This document shows, piece by piece, positions 50,133-59,305 of a stretch of 64,000 bases of DNA. The DNA lies in NCBI RefSeq assembly GCF_013761175.1, contig NZ_JACDUR010000006.1, positions 248,001 to 312,000 on the forward strand, read 5' to 3'. Source of the DNA: Nonomuraea soli. Its GTDB lineage: Bacteria > Actinomycetota > Actinomycetes > Streptosporangiales > Streptosporangiaceae. A program made the translations under genes and the position numbers. Each line of letters opens with the position of its first letter. Position 1 is the first letter of the stretch. Under the pieces are notes generated by a model. The model was not told the origin of the DNA. It made no database searches and saw only the letters and a list, made by a program, of their open reading frames with translations.

Positions 50133-50765
50133 TTATGGGCGGTGGTCGGGGTGGGTGGCGGCGTCGAGGAGGGCGAGGGCGGCGGTGCGGGCGTGGCGGG
50201 CGGCGTCCGGGGTGCCGGGGTGGTGGTCGGCCACGATGGTAGCCCCGGTGACGAGCATGAGGAACTGGCGCCCCAGCACCTCGGGCTGGGCCGCTCCGGC
50301 GTCGCGTGCGATGTCGGTGAGCAGCGCCAGCCGCCGTTCCAGGTGCCGTGCCGCGACCTCCCGGGGAGCACCGTGTTGCCCGGCCTCATCGGGGCCGCCC
50401 GCCCCATGGTGCTGGGTGGCGGCGTTGAGGATCGCGCAGCCGCGGAACCCGGGCTCCCCGTGCCACGAGGCCAGCGCGTCGAACACCGCCGCGAGCCGCG
50501 CCCGCGGGTCGCTCCCCGCCGCCTCGGCCGCCTCCGACAGCCATCGCGTGACCCGCTCGCTGCGCTCCTTCAGTACGGCCTCGATGAGCCCTTCCTTGGA
50601 GCCGAAGTGCCGGTAGAGCGTCTCCTTGGAGATGCCCATGGTGGAGCAGAGCTCGGCCACGCCGACGCCGTCGAGGCCGCGAGCGTAGAAGATCGCGGTC
50701 GCGCGGTGCAGGACCGCGGCGCGGGTGCGGGCGGGGTCGAGTGGGCTTCCCTTGGTGACGGGCAC
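50133..50765 (-). CDS. TetR-family regulator
   Basis: A 210-residue repressor with HTH RATAIFYARGLDGVGVAELCSTMGISKETLYRHFGSKEGL. The C-terminal domain (RGCAILNAATQHHG..., FLMLVTGATIVADHH) is like the TetR_C group of small lipophilic or electrophile sensors. It diverges from an alpha/beta hydrolase, with palindromes in the shared region, and therefore probably controls that gene and itself. Confidence 0.9.
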   Translation of the reverse strand: MPVTKGSPLDPARTRAAVLHRATAIFYARGLDGVGVAELCSTMGISKETLYRHFGSKEGLIEAVLKERSERVTRWLSEAAEAAGSDPRARLAAVFDALASWHGEPGFRGCAILNAATQHHGAGGPDEAGQHGAPREVAARHLERRLALLTDIARDAGAAQPEVLGRQFLMLVTGATIVADHHPGTPDAARHARTAALALLDAATHPDHRP

Positions 50766-50772
50766 GGCATAG

Positions 50773-50820
50773 ATGGTACCGCCCGGTTCGGGAGCCTGTT
50801 ATGGTACCGATCGGTTCCAT
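50773..50820. promoter_or_regulatory. TetR operator pair
   Basis: ATGGTACCGA/TCGGTTCCAT at 50801-50820 is a 20-bp palindrome with one mismatch. A related site ATGGTACCGCCCGGTTCG begins at 50773. The two lie between the TetR gene and the hydrolase gene, the second only 15 bases from the hydrolase ATG, so binding would block both promoters. Confidence 0.75.
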
Positions 50821-50835
50821 CAAAGAGAGGCGACC

Positions 50836-51633
50836 ATGACGGCCACCACCCCCTCCATCACCGTCGAGAGCGGCGGCGAGCAGCTGCTCGGCGTGCTCCA
50901 CCTGCCGGCGGGCCCCGGCCCCCACCCGATCGTGGTGATCATGCACGGCTTCCCCGGCAACGAGCGCAACGGCGACCTCGCCCAGGCCCTGCGCCGCGAC
51001 GGCTACGCCACGCTGGTCTTCCACTACCGCGGCTCCTGGGGCGTCGGCGGCACCTGGAGCTGGAGCAACGCGCTGCAGGACGCCCTGCGGGTGACGCGTG
51101 CCGTACGCGAGAAGGACTTCGCGGAGCGGCACCGCCTCGACCCCGAGCGGCTCGCCGTGGTCGGGCACAGTTTCGGGGCGTTCGCCGCGCTCAACGCCGC
51201 GGCCGAGGACCCCGGCGTGCGCGCGGTGGTGTCGGTCGCGGCCTTCGACTTCGGCACGCTCCCGCTCCCCCTGGACGAAGCACGGCGGGAACACTACGAG
51301 GATTTCTTCGGCGGTGACCTGCTGCCCCTGCGCGGCACCAGCGGAGCGGCCCTGGTCGAGGAGATCGAGGCGCACGGGTGGAGCCTGGCCGCGCTGGCTC
51401 CCGCGCTGGACGGGCGCCCGGTGCTGCTGATCGGCGCCTCACATGACACGGTCGCCCCGGTGGTGGCGCACCACCGGCCGATGCTGGAGCCGTACGGCTG
51501 GGCGGAGCGGCACGAGTGGCCGACCGACCACGCCCTGTCGGACCACCGGGCCGAGCTGATCGGGGCGGTCCGCGCGTTCCTGGACCGCGCCCTCGGTCAG
51601 CTCCTCGGGCCGAAGGAGTCCAGGAACACCTGA
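50836..51633 (+). CDS. Alpha/beta hydrolase
   Basis: A 265-residue serine hydrolase of the dienelactone-hydrolase/peptidase S9-like group. Oxyanion segment IVVIMHGFPGNERNGD, nucleophile elbow VVGHSFGAFAA (Ser), acid in LLIGASHDTVAP, and terminal His in PTDHALSDHRAE. No signal peptide. ATG at 50836 follows AGAGAGG. Control by the divergent TetR regulator suggests an inducible detoxification or degradation role. Its 3' end overlaps the kinase gene by 37 bases (tail to tail). Confidence 0.88.
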   Translation: MTATTPSITVESGGEQLLGVLHLPAGPGPHPIVVIMHGFPGNERNGDLAQALRRDGYATLVFHYRGSWGVGGTWSWSNALQDALRVTRAVREKDFAERHRLDPERLAVVGHSFGAFAALNAAAEDPGVRAVVSVAAFDFGTLPLPLDEARREHYEDFFGGDLLPLRGTSGAALVEEIEAHGWSLAALAPALDGRPVLLIGASHDTVAPVVAHHRPMLEPYGWAERHEWPTDHALSDHRAELIGAVRAFLDRALGQLLGPKESRNT

Positions 51634-53867
51634 CGCAGCTCCGCCTGGTCGTCCCAGTGCAGATCGGACATGGTGAACACGATCTTGAAGCCCTTGCTGT
51701 CGTTCACCGACACGTAGCGCGCCAGGGCGTGCATGGGCACCCCGTTGGACAGCCGGTAGGTGTACTCCCAGTCGGCCGCCTTCCACCCGCGGAAGTCGAT
51801 CTCCTGCAGCTGCACCTGGATGTAGTCGTCGACGCCGCCCGCGCGCTCCTCGGCGGTGAGCTTGGCCAGGCCGCCGTCGTTCTCGGCCGGACCGGAGCGG
51901 ACGGTGATCTTCATCCCGGAGTCCTTGGGCCCGGTGAAGACGGTCTCGCCGCCCGAGGTGCTCACCTTCCAGGCCGCGGGCACGGCCGCCGCGAAACCGG
52001 CCTGGACGTGCTCCTTGTAGCCGTCGGGCACGTCGGTGGTCAGAGGGCCCTGCTGCTCGGTGACCGTCTCGCTGGCGGAGGCCGACGGGCTCGCGGTGTT
52101 CTGGCCGCCGGAGTCGCCGCCCGTCGCGATGATCACGACGGCGAGGGTGGCCGCGGCCAGCGCGGCGGCCCCCGCCAGCATCAGGCGGGGCGTGGGCCTG
52201 CCGTCGCGCATCCAGCCGTTGCCGCTGGGAGGCGGCTCCTCGGCGCGCCGGCGGCTGCCGATGCGCTGCTGGCCGCCGGTGTGGGTGACGGCGGACTCGG
52301 CGTCGCGGGTCAGGTCGCGCGAGTGCGCGGCCAGGTCGTCGGAGGAGGCGAGCGGCCACGGGGTGCCGCCCGTCGTCCTGCCGCCCGTGGTGCTGCTGCT
52401 CGTGGTCAGCGGCAGGATCGGCTGCGGCTTGGGGGCGGCGGGCTGCGGCCCGGAAAGGCTGCGCAACTCCTCGTAGGGGTCGGGCCTGCCAGGCTCGGCG
52501 GCGGGCCCGCGCTGGGGGCCGGACGGGCTGCCCAGGGCCTCGTACGGCACCGGCCCCGAAGGGCTGCGGAGTGCCTCGTAGGGCACAGGTCCCGAAGGGC
52601 TGCGCAGGGCTTCGTACGGCACCGGCCCCGACGGGCTGCGGAGTCCCTCGTACGGCACGGGCCCCGACGGGCTGCCCGGCCCTTCCTGCGGGACGGGCCC
52701 CGACGGGCTGCGCAGCGCCTCGTAGGGCACCGGCCCTGACGCGCCGGTCACCGGACCCGAGGCGCTGCGGAAGGCGTCGTACCCAGTCAGCCGGTCGGTG
52801 CGCTGCTCGGACGACGGGCTGGCCAGCGGGTCGAAGCCCTGCACCGCGTTCGGGTCGTACGGCACGCGCACCGGCCCTGAGGGCGTCTCGATGATGCGCG
52901 AGGGCAGCGGCCCCGACGGCTGGTCGAGCGGCGGCAGCAGCCCGATGGGCGTGGAGTCGGCGGCGGTCGGGATGGCGTCGCGCCCGGCTCGCGAGCTGGG
53001 CGACCCGTGCGAGCGCAGCACCCGCTCCAGCATCTCGGCCACCTGGGCGGCGGGCAGGCGCTCGGCGGGGTTCTTGCGCAGCAGCCCCTCGATGACGGGC
53101 ATCAGCGCCCCGGCCCGCTGGGGCCTGATCGGCTCCTGGGTGAGCACGGCGCCGAGCACGGCGATGGCGTCGGGCCCCTCGAACGGCGGGCGCCCCTCGA
53201 CGGCGGCGTACAGCGTGGCGCCGAAGGACCACAGGTCGGCCGACTGCCCGATGGGCTGGCCGGAGAGCCGCTCCGGCGGGATGTAGGCGGGCGAGCCCAT
53301 GAGCAGCCCGGTCTGGGTGATGGTGACGTCGCCCTCGATGGCGGCGATGCCGAAGTCGGTGAGCACGACCCGGTCGGTGGTGAGGAGCACGTTGCCGGGT
53401 TTGATGTCGCGGTGCAGGATGCCGGCGGCGTGGGCGTGGCGCAGGGCGTCGAGGACGCGGATGCCGATCTCGGCCGCCTGGATGACGGGCAGCGGGCCGC
53501 TCTGCCGTACGGCCTGCTCCAGCGACCAGGCGCGCACCAGCTCCATGACGATCCAGGGGCGGCCGTCCTCCTCGACGACGTCGTGGACGGTGACGATGCC
53601 GGGGTGGGTCAGCCGCGCGGCCGAGCGCGCCTCGCGCAGCATGCGGCGGTGGGCGACCTGCTTGCCCGCCTGGTCGAGCCCGTAGGGCAGCAGCAGTTCC
53701 TTGACGGCGACGTCGCGGTCGAGCAGCACGTCGTGGGCGTGCCAGACCATGCCCATGCCGCCGCGGCCGACGGGAGACATGAGCCGGTAGCGGTTGCCGA
53801 CGAGGCGACCCTGGCTCGAGGCGTGACCCTGGGAGTCCTGCCCGCTGAGCATGCGGTCGGCCGACAT
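51597..53867 (-). CDS. Ser/Thr protein kinase with 12-residue proline-rich repeats
   Basis: A roughly 756-residue membrane kinase. Kinase domain about 20-280: VGRGGMGMVWHAHD, VAVKELLLPYG, HRDIKPGN, DFGIAAIEG, GSPAYIPPERL. Next comes a long disordered juxtamembrane region with six SGPVPYEALRSP-type repeats, then a membrane helix (LMLAGAAALAAATLAVVIIA) and an extracellular domain of about 150 residues (VPDGYKEHVQAGFAAAVPAAWKVSTSGGETVFTGPKDS...). The extracellular part resembles wall-associated sensor domains but not PASTA. ATG 53867 follows GGGGGG; an upstream ATG at 53891 is possible. Confidence 0.9.
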   Translation of the reverse strand: MSADRMLSGQDSQGHASSQGRLVGNRYRLMSPVGRGGMGMVWHAHDVLLDRDVAVKELLLPYGLDQAGKQVAHRRMLREARSAARLTHPGIVTVHDVVEEDGRPWIVMELVRAWSLEQAVRQSGPLPVIQAAEIGIRVLDALRHAHAAGILHRDIKPGNVLLTTDRVVLTDFGIAAIEGDVTITQTGLLMGSPAYIPPERLSGQPIGQSADLWSFGATLYAAVEGRPPFEGPDAIAVLGAVLTQEPIRPQRAGALMPVIEGLLRKNPAERLPAAQVAEMLERVLRSHGSPSSRAGRDAIPTAADSTPIGLLPPLDQPSGPLPSRIIETPSGPVRVPYDPNAVQGFDPLASPSSEQRTDRLTGYDAFRSASGPVTGASGPVPYEALRSPSGPVPQEGPGSPSGPVPYEGLRSPSGPVPYEALRSPSGPVPYEALRSPSGPVPYEALGSPSGPQRGPAAEPGRPDPYEELRSLSGPQPAAPKPQPILPLTTSSSTTGGRTTGGTPWPLASSDDLAAHSRDLTRDAESAVTHTGGQQRIGSRRRAEEPPPSGNGWMRDGRPTPRLMLAGAAALAAATLAVVIIATGGDSGGQNTASPSASASETVTEQQGPLTTDVPDGYKEHVQAGFAAAVPAAWKVSTSGGETVFTGPKDSGMKITVRSGPAENDGGLAKLTAEERAGGVDDYIQVQLQEIDFRGWKAADWEYTYRLSNGVPMHALARYVSVNDSKGFKIVFTMSDLHWDDQAELRQVFLDSFGPRS
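52525..52740 (-). repeat. 36-bp tandem repeat inside the kinase gene, six units
   Basis: Units start at 52525, 52561, 52597, 52633, 52669 and 52705, each beginning GGGCTGC on the plus strand. They encode variants of SGPVPYEALRSP. The tyrosine and serine in each unit could be phosphorylation or docking sites in the juxtamembrane linker. Confidence 0.93.
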
Positions 53868-53949
53868 CTCGGGCCCCCCATTTCTCCGCATGAATGGTCA
53901 ATGGTTGGCCACAATAACGGCATTGCCGTGTAATGCGAAAGTTGCCCCT

Positions 53950-55329
53950 CTATTGGGGACTAATCGAATTCGCCAGTGCCGTGAGTGCCGTGGTGAAGGC
54001 CTCGACGGGTGGTTTGACCAGGCCAGCACCGACTTGCCCGGTGCCGGCGACCCGTCCGGCGATGCCGGTGTTCACCACCGGGAGGATGCCCGTTCTCGCG
54101 ATCAAGGTGACGTCTATTCCGATCGGCGTCCCCCGGAAACCCAGCCCCGGTATCTGGTAGACGGGATGCTCCGCGAGTGTGATCTCGTACATCGACCGGG
54201 TGGCGTTGACCGCGTCGGCGACCTCGCCGCCGACGAAGCGCACGATCGCCGGGGCGGCGGCCATCGCGAAGCCGCCCAGCCCGCCCGTCTCGGTGATCGT
54301 GGAGTCGCCGATGTCGGGATTGGCGTCGTCGGGACCGTACGCGCCCAGGTAGAGGCCGTCGGGCACGCCCGCGGGACCGGTGAACCACCGCTCGCCCAGC
54401 CCCGACAGCTGCACACCGAAGTCGGTGCCGTTGCGCGCCATCGCCACGACCAGGCTGGAGCCCGGCACGTCGCGGGCGGCGTCGGTGCAGACCTTGCCCG
54501 CGGCCATGCCCGCGTTCAGGAAGAAGTGGTCGTTGCCGTTGATGAAGCGCAGCACCTCGGCGGCGTGCCCGGGCGCGGCCTCCACGATCGCGGGCGCCAG
54601 CTCGCGCAGGAGCAGGCTGGTCGCCGCCCGGTTGCGGTTGTGCAGCTCGTCGCCCATCTGCAGCGCCTGCGCGATCAGGGCCCGCAGGTCGATCGGCCCC
54701 GTCCTGAGCAGCGCGTCGCGCAGCGCGGGACCGAGCACCTGGTCCATCCAGCGCAGCCGGTCGAGCACCTCGGGACCGTAGGCGCCGTACCTGAGCACCT
54801 TGCCCAGCCCCTCGTTGAGCGAGCAGTAGGCGGTGCCGCCGTGCACGGCGTCGCGCACCTCGAACAGCCACATCGACGGGCTGACGAGCCCGGCCATCGG
54901 CCCGACCGTGCGATGGTGGTGGCAGGAGTCGAGCGTCATCGTGCCGATGCGCCGCCCGGCCTGCTCGGGATCGTCGGCGTGCCCTTCGAGGAGCATCGCG
55001 CCGATCAGGGCCCCGCGCATGGGACCGGAGGCCCGTTCCCACGTGATCGGCGGCCCGGCGTGCAGGAAGGTGCGCTCCGGCAGGATCTCCGAGGCCCGGA
55101 CCACGCCCACCAGCTGTGGGTGGGCGGCCAGCAGCCGTTGCACGGCACGCGCGTTGGCCTCGGGCCGCCGGGGATCGGCCAGCACCCTGGCCAGCGCCTC
55201 CTCGGTGCCGGGCAGCGGCGGCCGCCAGGCCACCGGCACGGTCTCGATCGCCTGGGCGCGCAGCGACTCCTCCAGCAGCGACGCCCCCGCCGTGATCACC
55301 CTCGGGACGCCGTCGAGCAGGCTGTTCAC
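53950..55329 (-). CDS. allG: DUF1116 protein, oxamate carbamoyltransferase subunit AllG-like
   Basis: A 459-residue member of the YlbE/YahG (DUF1116) family. E. coli YlbE is AllG, one of three proteins of oxamate carbamoyltransferase, which releases oxamate and carbamoyl phosphate from oxalurate in allantoin breakdown. Conserved segments include TLDSCHHHRTVGPMAGLVSPSMW, FINGNDHFFLNAGMAAGK and GLGGFAMAAAPAIV. GTG 55329 is chosen since it overlaps the FdrA-like stop (GTGA). It is the last of three codirectional genes. Confidence 0.85.
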   Translation of the reverse strand: MNSLLDGVPRVITAGASLLEESLRAQAIETVPVAWRPPLPGTEEALARVLADPRRPEANARAVQRLLAAHPQLVGVVRASEILPERTFLHAGPPITWERASGPMRGALIGAMLLEGHADDPEQAGRRIGTMTLDSCHHHRTVGPMAGLVSPSMWLFEVRDAVHGGTAYCSLNEGLGKVLRYGAYGPEVLDRLRWMDQVLGPALRDALLRTGPIDLRALIAQALQMGDELHNRNRAATSLLLRELAPAIVEAAPGHAAEVLRFINGNDHFFLNAGMAAGKVCTDAARDVPGSSLVVAMARNGTDFGVQLSGLGERWFTGPAGVPDGLYLGAYGPDDANPDIGDSTITETGGLGGFAMAAAPAIVRFVGGEVADAVNATRSMYEITLAEHPVYQIPGLGFRGTPIGIDVTLIARTGILPVVNTGIAGRVAGTGQVGAGLVKPPVEAFTTALTALANSISPQ

Positions 55330-56672
55330 CGGGCTCCACCTCCTGCGAACCTGGCCGCGTCCGCGTTGGAGGTGAACACCCACGCCCCGGCCCGTGTCAG
55401 TGCGGAGACCTGGTCGCCCAGGCCCTGAGGGTCGCCCTCCGTGCCGACCAGGCAGACCACCACCCGCGCCGGGGCGGCCGCGATCGCGGGCGCCAGGGTC
55501 GCGGCGGGATCGGGGTCGGCGCCGTGGCCGAGCACGACGTCCATGAGGACCGTGTCGCCCTCCTCGGCCTTGTCCAGGGCCTCCAGCCGGAGCGACGGGT
55601 CGATCATCGGGTGCGCCCTGCCCCTGGTGTAGGCGTCGTCGCCGAAGTCGGTGAAGTCGCCGTGCCCGGCGACGAGCCGCGCCTCCTGGCAGAGGGTGCC
55701 GCCGGAGAACAGTCCCAGCAGCCGCCCTCCGGCCGCCCGCCCGCCCGAGTCAGGCTCCCATGAGGGCCACTCGGGTACGGCACGGCCGAGCACGCGCAAC
55801 GCCTCGGCGGTGGCGGAGGTGAGGTCGGTGGCGCCGAGCATGGCCTGGACCACGGGCGTGGACAGCTCCGCGACGACGGCCTGGACGGTGGCGGACGCCG
55901 ACGGGTCCGGCGGCTTGGAGATCAGCACGATCAGCTCGGTGGCCGGGTCGGCGTCGAGCATGCGCAGCGCCTGGATCGTGGCCAGCCCGCCCACCTCGGC
56001 CGACAGGTCGCGCCCGCCCACGCCGAGCACGTGGGTGATCCCGACGCCCGCCCGGTCGAGCAGGCAGGTGACGTGCTGGGCGCCGGTGCCGGAGGCGGCG
56101 ACCACGCCGACGGGGCCGGGCTTGAGCACGTTGGCGAAGCCCAGCCCGGCGCCGGCGATCACCGCGGTGCCGCAGTCGGGCCCCATCACCAGCAGTCCGG
56201 CGGCGCGGGCGAGCGCCTTGAGCCTGACCTCCTGCTCCAGGCTCACCCCGTCGCTGAAGATCATCACGTTGAGCCCCGCCTCCAGGGCGTCGAGCGCCTC
56301 GGCGAAGGCGTGCTCGCCGGGTACGGAGACCAGCGCCAGCCCGGCGGGCACGCTGCGGGCGGCGGCGCGGGTGGTGCGGGGCGGCAGATCGGCCGCCTGG
56401 GCGGCGGACTGGCGCGACAGCGCGTCCAGCAGCCGGTCCAGCTCGTCGGCGGCGGCCGCCGGGTCGTCGGCGCGTACGGCCACGAGCAGGTCGGAGGGTT
56501 CGCACGCGGGCACCTCGAAGCCGAGGTCGCGGGCGAGGCCGACGTTGAGCGTGGTGGCCATGGCGACGATCGCGACCTCCACGCCCGGCAGGTCCGACAG
56601 GGCCTTGCTGACCCGCATCAGGCTGACCGAGTCGTGGTAGATGCCCCGCCGCAGGGTCACCAGCTCGTTCAT
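55326..56672 (-). CDS. allF: FdrA-like acyl-CoA-synthetase-fold protein, oxamate carbamoyltransferase subunit AllF-like
   Basis: A 448-residue protein of the FdrA family with succinyl-CoA-synthetase-like folds. Motifs: SLEQEVRLKALARAAGLLVMGPDCGTAVI, GVVAASGTGAQHVTCLLDRAGVGITHVLGVGGRDLS (CoA-ligase style glycine loop), and the C-terminal LFSGGTLCQEA. It is somewhat shorter than E. coli FdrA (about 555 residues). It starts 50 bases after the DUF2877 gene and overlaps the DUF1116 gene by four bases. Confidence 0.85.
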   Translation of the reverse strand: MNELVTLRRGIYHDSVSLMRVSKALSDLPGVEVAIVAMATTLNVGLARDLGFEVPACEPSDLLVAVRADDPAAAADELDRLLDALSRQSAAQAADLPPRTTRAAARSVPAGLALVSVPGEHAFAEALDALEAGLNVMIFSDGVSLEQEVRLKALARAAGLLVMGPDCGTAVIAGAGLGFANVLKPGPVGVVAASGTGAQHVTCLLDRAGVGITHVLGVGGRDLSAEVGGLATIQALRMLDADPATELIVLISKPPDPSASATVQAVVAELSTPVVQAMLGATDLTSATAEALRVLGRAVPEWPSWEPDSGGRAAGGRLLGLFSGGTLCQEARLVAGHGDFTDFGDDAYTRGRAHPMIDPSLRLEALDKAEEGDTVLMDVVLGHGADPDPAATLAPAIAAAPARVVVCLVGTEGDPQGLGDQVSALTRAGAWVFTSNADAARFAGGGAR

Positions 56673-56721
56673 GCGGCCACCCCGCCGCGGCCGGCTCCGC
56701 CAGGAACCGCTTCCCGTCCGT

Positions 56722-57606
56722 TCATGCGGCCTCTCCGCTCAGCCCGCCGCGCCCGGCCATGCCCAGGACCGCCTCCAGCCCGATCGCGATGCCCTGCGCC
56801 AGGTCGGAGCCCGAGGTGTGGCCCAGGCGCCGCAGCCGCGACAGGGCGGGCTCCAGCGGGGTACGTCCCGCCACGGCGCGCAGCACGCCGCAGACCTCGG
56901 GGCTGGCCGCTCCCTGCGCGGCGCAGTGCAGCAGGGTGGCGGAGATGGGGGTGGTGCGGGTGCGGGCGTCGTACGTCACCGTGGCGCCCAGCCAGTCGCC
57001 CACCCTGACCGCCTGCCCCACCCCTGCCGACTTGCCGATGTGCCGCAGCGTCACCAGCAGTCCGGCCAGCACGTCGTCGCCGCTCGGGGTGAGCCCGGGC
57101 CCCAGGCCCACGAGCTGTTCCGCGGCGGTGAGGACACCCAGCAGCCAGCCGGTGCGGCAGGCGCGGGTGAGCAGCTCGATGTTGCCGTTGCCCGCCAGCC
57201 CCTCGCCGCCGTCGGGGGCCAGGGCCGGCAGGGCCCGCTCCAGCCGTACCGGATCGACGCGGCCGGTGTGGGGGGCGGGATCCCACCACCGGCGCACCCG
57301 CATGGACAGCGGCCCCAGCTCGACGGCGCCGTCGCCCACCACCGCCTCGTCACCGACGGTGAGGCGCGGAAGCGGGCCGGGCAGCAGGAGCGCGTTGGGC
57401 AGGCGGGTGGCGGTGCCGGTGATCACGGCGATCACCGAGGGTTCGAGCTCGGTCCTGACCTCGAGGTACGCGCCCGCCGGGAAGACCGCCAGGACTCGTG
57501 CGGGCCGGCGCGGAGCCTCCAGGACGGGGCGTACCGCCGCACTGGCCGCGCCGGTCACGGGAGTGCGCACCCGTCGGGGGGCGCCCTTCTGGGCCGTCAC
57601 AGTCAC
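56722..57606 (-). CDS. allH: DUF2877 protein, oxamate carbamoyltransferase subunit AllH-like
   Basis: A 294-residue DUF2877 protein. The conserved core is LVGLGPGLTPSGDDVLAGLLVTLRHIG, matching YlbF/AllH of E. coli. With the FdrA and DUF1116 genes it completes the AllFGH set. GTG at 57606 is the first of two close GTG codons. The carbamate kinase that normally follows is not in the window. Divergent PucR control supports a role in purine/allantoin nitrogen recovery. Confidence 0.83.
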   Translation of the reverse strand: MTVTAQKGAPRRVRTPVTGAASAAVRPVLEAPRRPARVLAVFPAGAYLEVRTELEPSVIAVITGTATRLPNALLLPGPLPRLTVGDEAVVGDGAVELGPLSMRVRRWWDPAPHTGRVDPVRLERALPALAPDGGEGLAGNGNIELLTRACRTGWLLGVLTAAEQLVGLGPGLTPSGDDVLAGLLVTLRHIGKSAGVGQAVRVGDWLGATVTYDARTRTTPISATLLHCAAQGAASPEVCGVLRAVAGRTPLEPALSRLRRLGHTSGSDLAQGIAIGLEAVLGMAGRGGLSGEAA

Positions 57607-57715
57607 GGGACGAACGTAGAACGCCGCTGATTACTCCCCGTACGGAGAAATCTGACAACAAAGTCTTAACCTTTGGGCTCTTCCTGACAGACGATTCACA
57701 GGCCACAATCGCCCC

Positions 57716-59305
57716 ATGGAGCCCCCTGTCCGTCTGGCCAGCACCGGCACGATCATCCACGGCGTCTCCGTCGGCGAGGTCCTGGGCGTCTCGACCCTCG
57801 CCGAGGCCAAGCTGATCGCGGGGGAGAGCGGCCTGGGCCGCATCGTGCAGCGGCTCAACGTCATGGAGGTGCCCGACATCCTGGCCTGGGTCAAGCCGCA
57901 CGAACTGCTGCTGACCACCGGATACCCCCTGCGCAACACGCCGCAGTCGCTGGGCAGGCTCGTGGCCGACCTCGACGAGCGCGGGCTGGCCGCGCTGGCG
58001 ATCAAGCTCGGCCGCTACGTCGACGAGCTGCCCGAGGAGATGGTCGAGCAGGCCGACAGGCTCGGTTTCCCGCTCATCCTGCTCCCCAACGACGTGGGCT
58101 TCGACGACATCCTCAACCAGGTGCTCACCGACATCCTCAACCGCCAGGCCGCCGTCCTGGTGCGCGCGGAGGAGGCGCACCGCGCGCTGGTGCAGGTCGT
58201 GCTGGCGGGCGGCGGGCTCAACGAGGTCACCAACGAGGTCTCCGGCCTGCTCGACGTGGCGGTGGCCGCCGTCGACGGCTCGGGCCGCGTGCTGGCCGCG
58301 GCCGGCCCCGCCGACCACGTCGCCGCCCTGCGCGCCGCCGTCCCCCGCCTGTCGGGTACGGCAGGCAGCTCGCCCACCTTCGCCTGGGTCCCCGTCGTCG
58401 CCGGCGGCCACCACCACGGCCGCATCGTCGCCCACAGCCCCGCGGGCACCATCCACGACAGCGACGTCGGCATTCTGGAACGTGCCGCCACGGTCGCCGC
58501 GCTGGTCGTCACCCGCCAGGACGCGGTCAACGCCGTCGAGTCGAAGTATCGCGCCGACTTCCTGCGCGACGTGCTGACCGGCCGCGCGGGCGGCGCCGAG
58601 CGCATCACCGCCCGCGCCCGAGCCTTCGGCTGGGACCTGGAGCGCCCGGTGACCGTCCTGGTGGCCGAGCTCGACCTGTTCGGCGAGGAGCGCACCGCCC
58701 AGGACCGCCTGGTGACCGCCTGGACGGCGGCGCTGCGCCGCCACGACTCACGCGGAGCGGTGGCGGGCTTCTCCAACGAGGTCGTCGCCGTGCTCGACGC
58801 GGGCGCCGACTGCGCGAAGGTGGCCCGCGACGCGGCCACCGCCTTCACCGACGCGCTGCCCGCGACGTTCTCCACCGGCACCTCGCGCCTGTGCTCGCGT
58901 CCCGAGGCGCTGCCGGAGGCCTACGCCCAGGCGCTGAAGGCCGCGCGCGTCGGCCGCCAGCTGCACGGCCCGGCCGCGGTCGCCCACTTCGACCAGCTCG
59001 GCGTCTACCGGTTGTTGTCGCTGGTCAGCGACACCGACGAGCTGCACGCCTTCGTGCGCGAGACGCTCGGACCGCTGGCCTCGGACGACGACGCGGAGAA
59101 CGCCGACCTGCGCCGCACCCTGCAGGTGCTGCTGGAGACCAATCTCAACGTGGCCGAGACCGCTCGGCGCCTGCACTTCCACTACAACACGCTGCGTTAC
59201 CGCATCGGCAAGCTGGAGCGCCTGCTGGGCAACTTCACCGCCGACCACCACCTGCGGCTCAACCTGACGCTGGCCCTGCACGTGCTGCGCATGCGCGGGA
59301 TCTAG
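57716..59305 (+). CDS. PucR-family transcriptional regulator
   Basis: A 529-residue regulator. The N-terminal PucR domain (GVSVGEVLGVSTLAEAKLIAGESGLGRIVQRLNVMEVPDILAWVKPHELLLTTGYPL) is followed by a GAF-like centre and a C-terminal HTH (LLETNLNVAETARRLHFHYNTLRYRIGKLERLLG). PucR activators respond to purine-catabolism intermediates. It is divergent from the AllFGH operon across 109 bases and is its likely regulator. The TAG stop overlaps the stop of the convergent ROK gene (CTAG). Confidence 0.92.
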   Translation: MEPPVRLASTGTIIHGVSVGEVLGVSTLAEAKLIAGESGLGRIVQRLNVMEVPDILAWVKPHELLLTTGYPLRNTPQSLGRLVADLDERGLAALAIKLGRYVDELPEEMVEQADRLGFPLILLPNDVGFDDILNQVLTDILNRQAAVLVRAEEAHRALVQVVLAGGGLNEVTNEVSGLLDVAVAAVDGSGRVLAAAGPADHVAALRAAVPRLSGTAGSSPTFAWVPVVAGGHHHGRIVAHSPAGTIHDSDVGILERAATVAALVVTRQDAVNAVESKYRADFLRDVLTGRAGGAERITARARAFGWDLERPVTVLVAELDLFGEERTAQDRLVTAWTAALRRHDSRGAVAGFSNEVVAVLDAGADCAKVARDAATAFTDALPATFSTGTSRLCSRPEALPEAYAQALKAARVGRQLHGPAAVAHFDQLGVYRLLSLVSDTDELHAFVRETLGPLASDDDAENADLRRTLQVLLETNLNVAETARRLHFHYNTLRYRIGKLERLLGNFTADHHLRLNLTLALHVLRMRGI

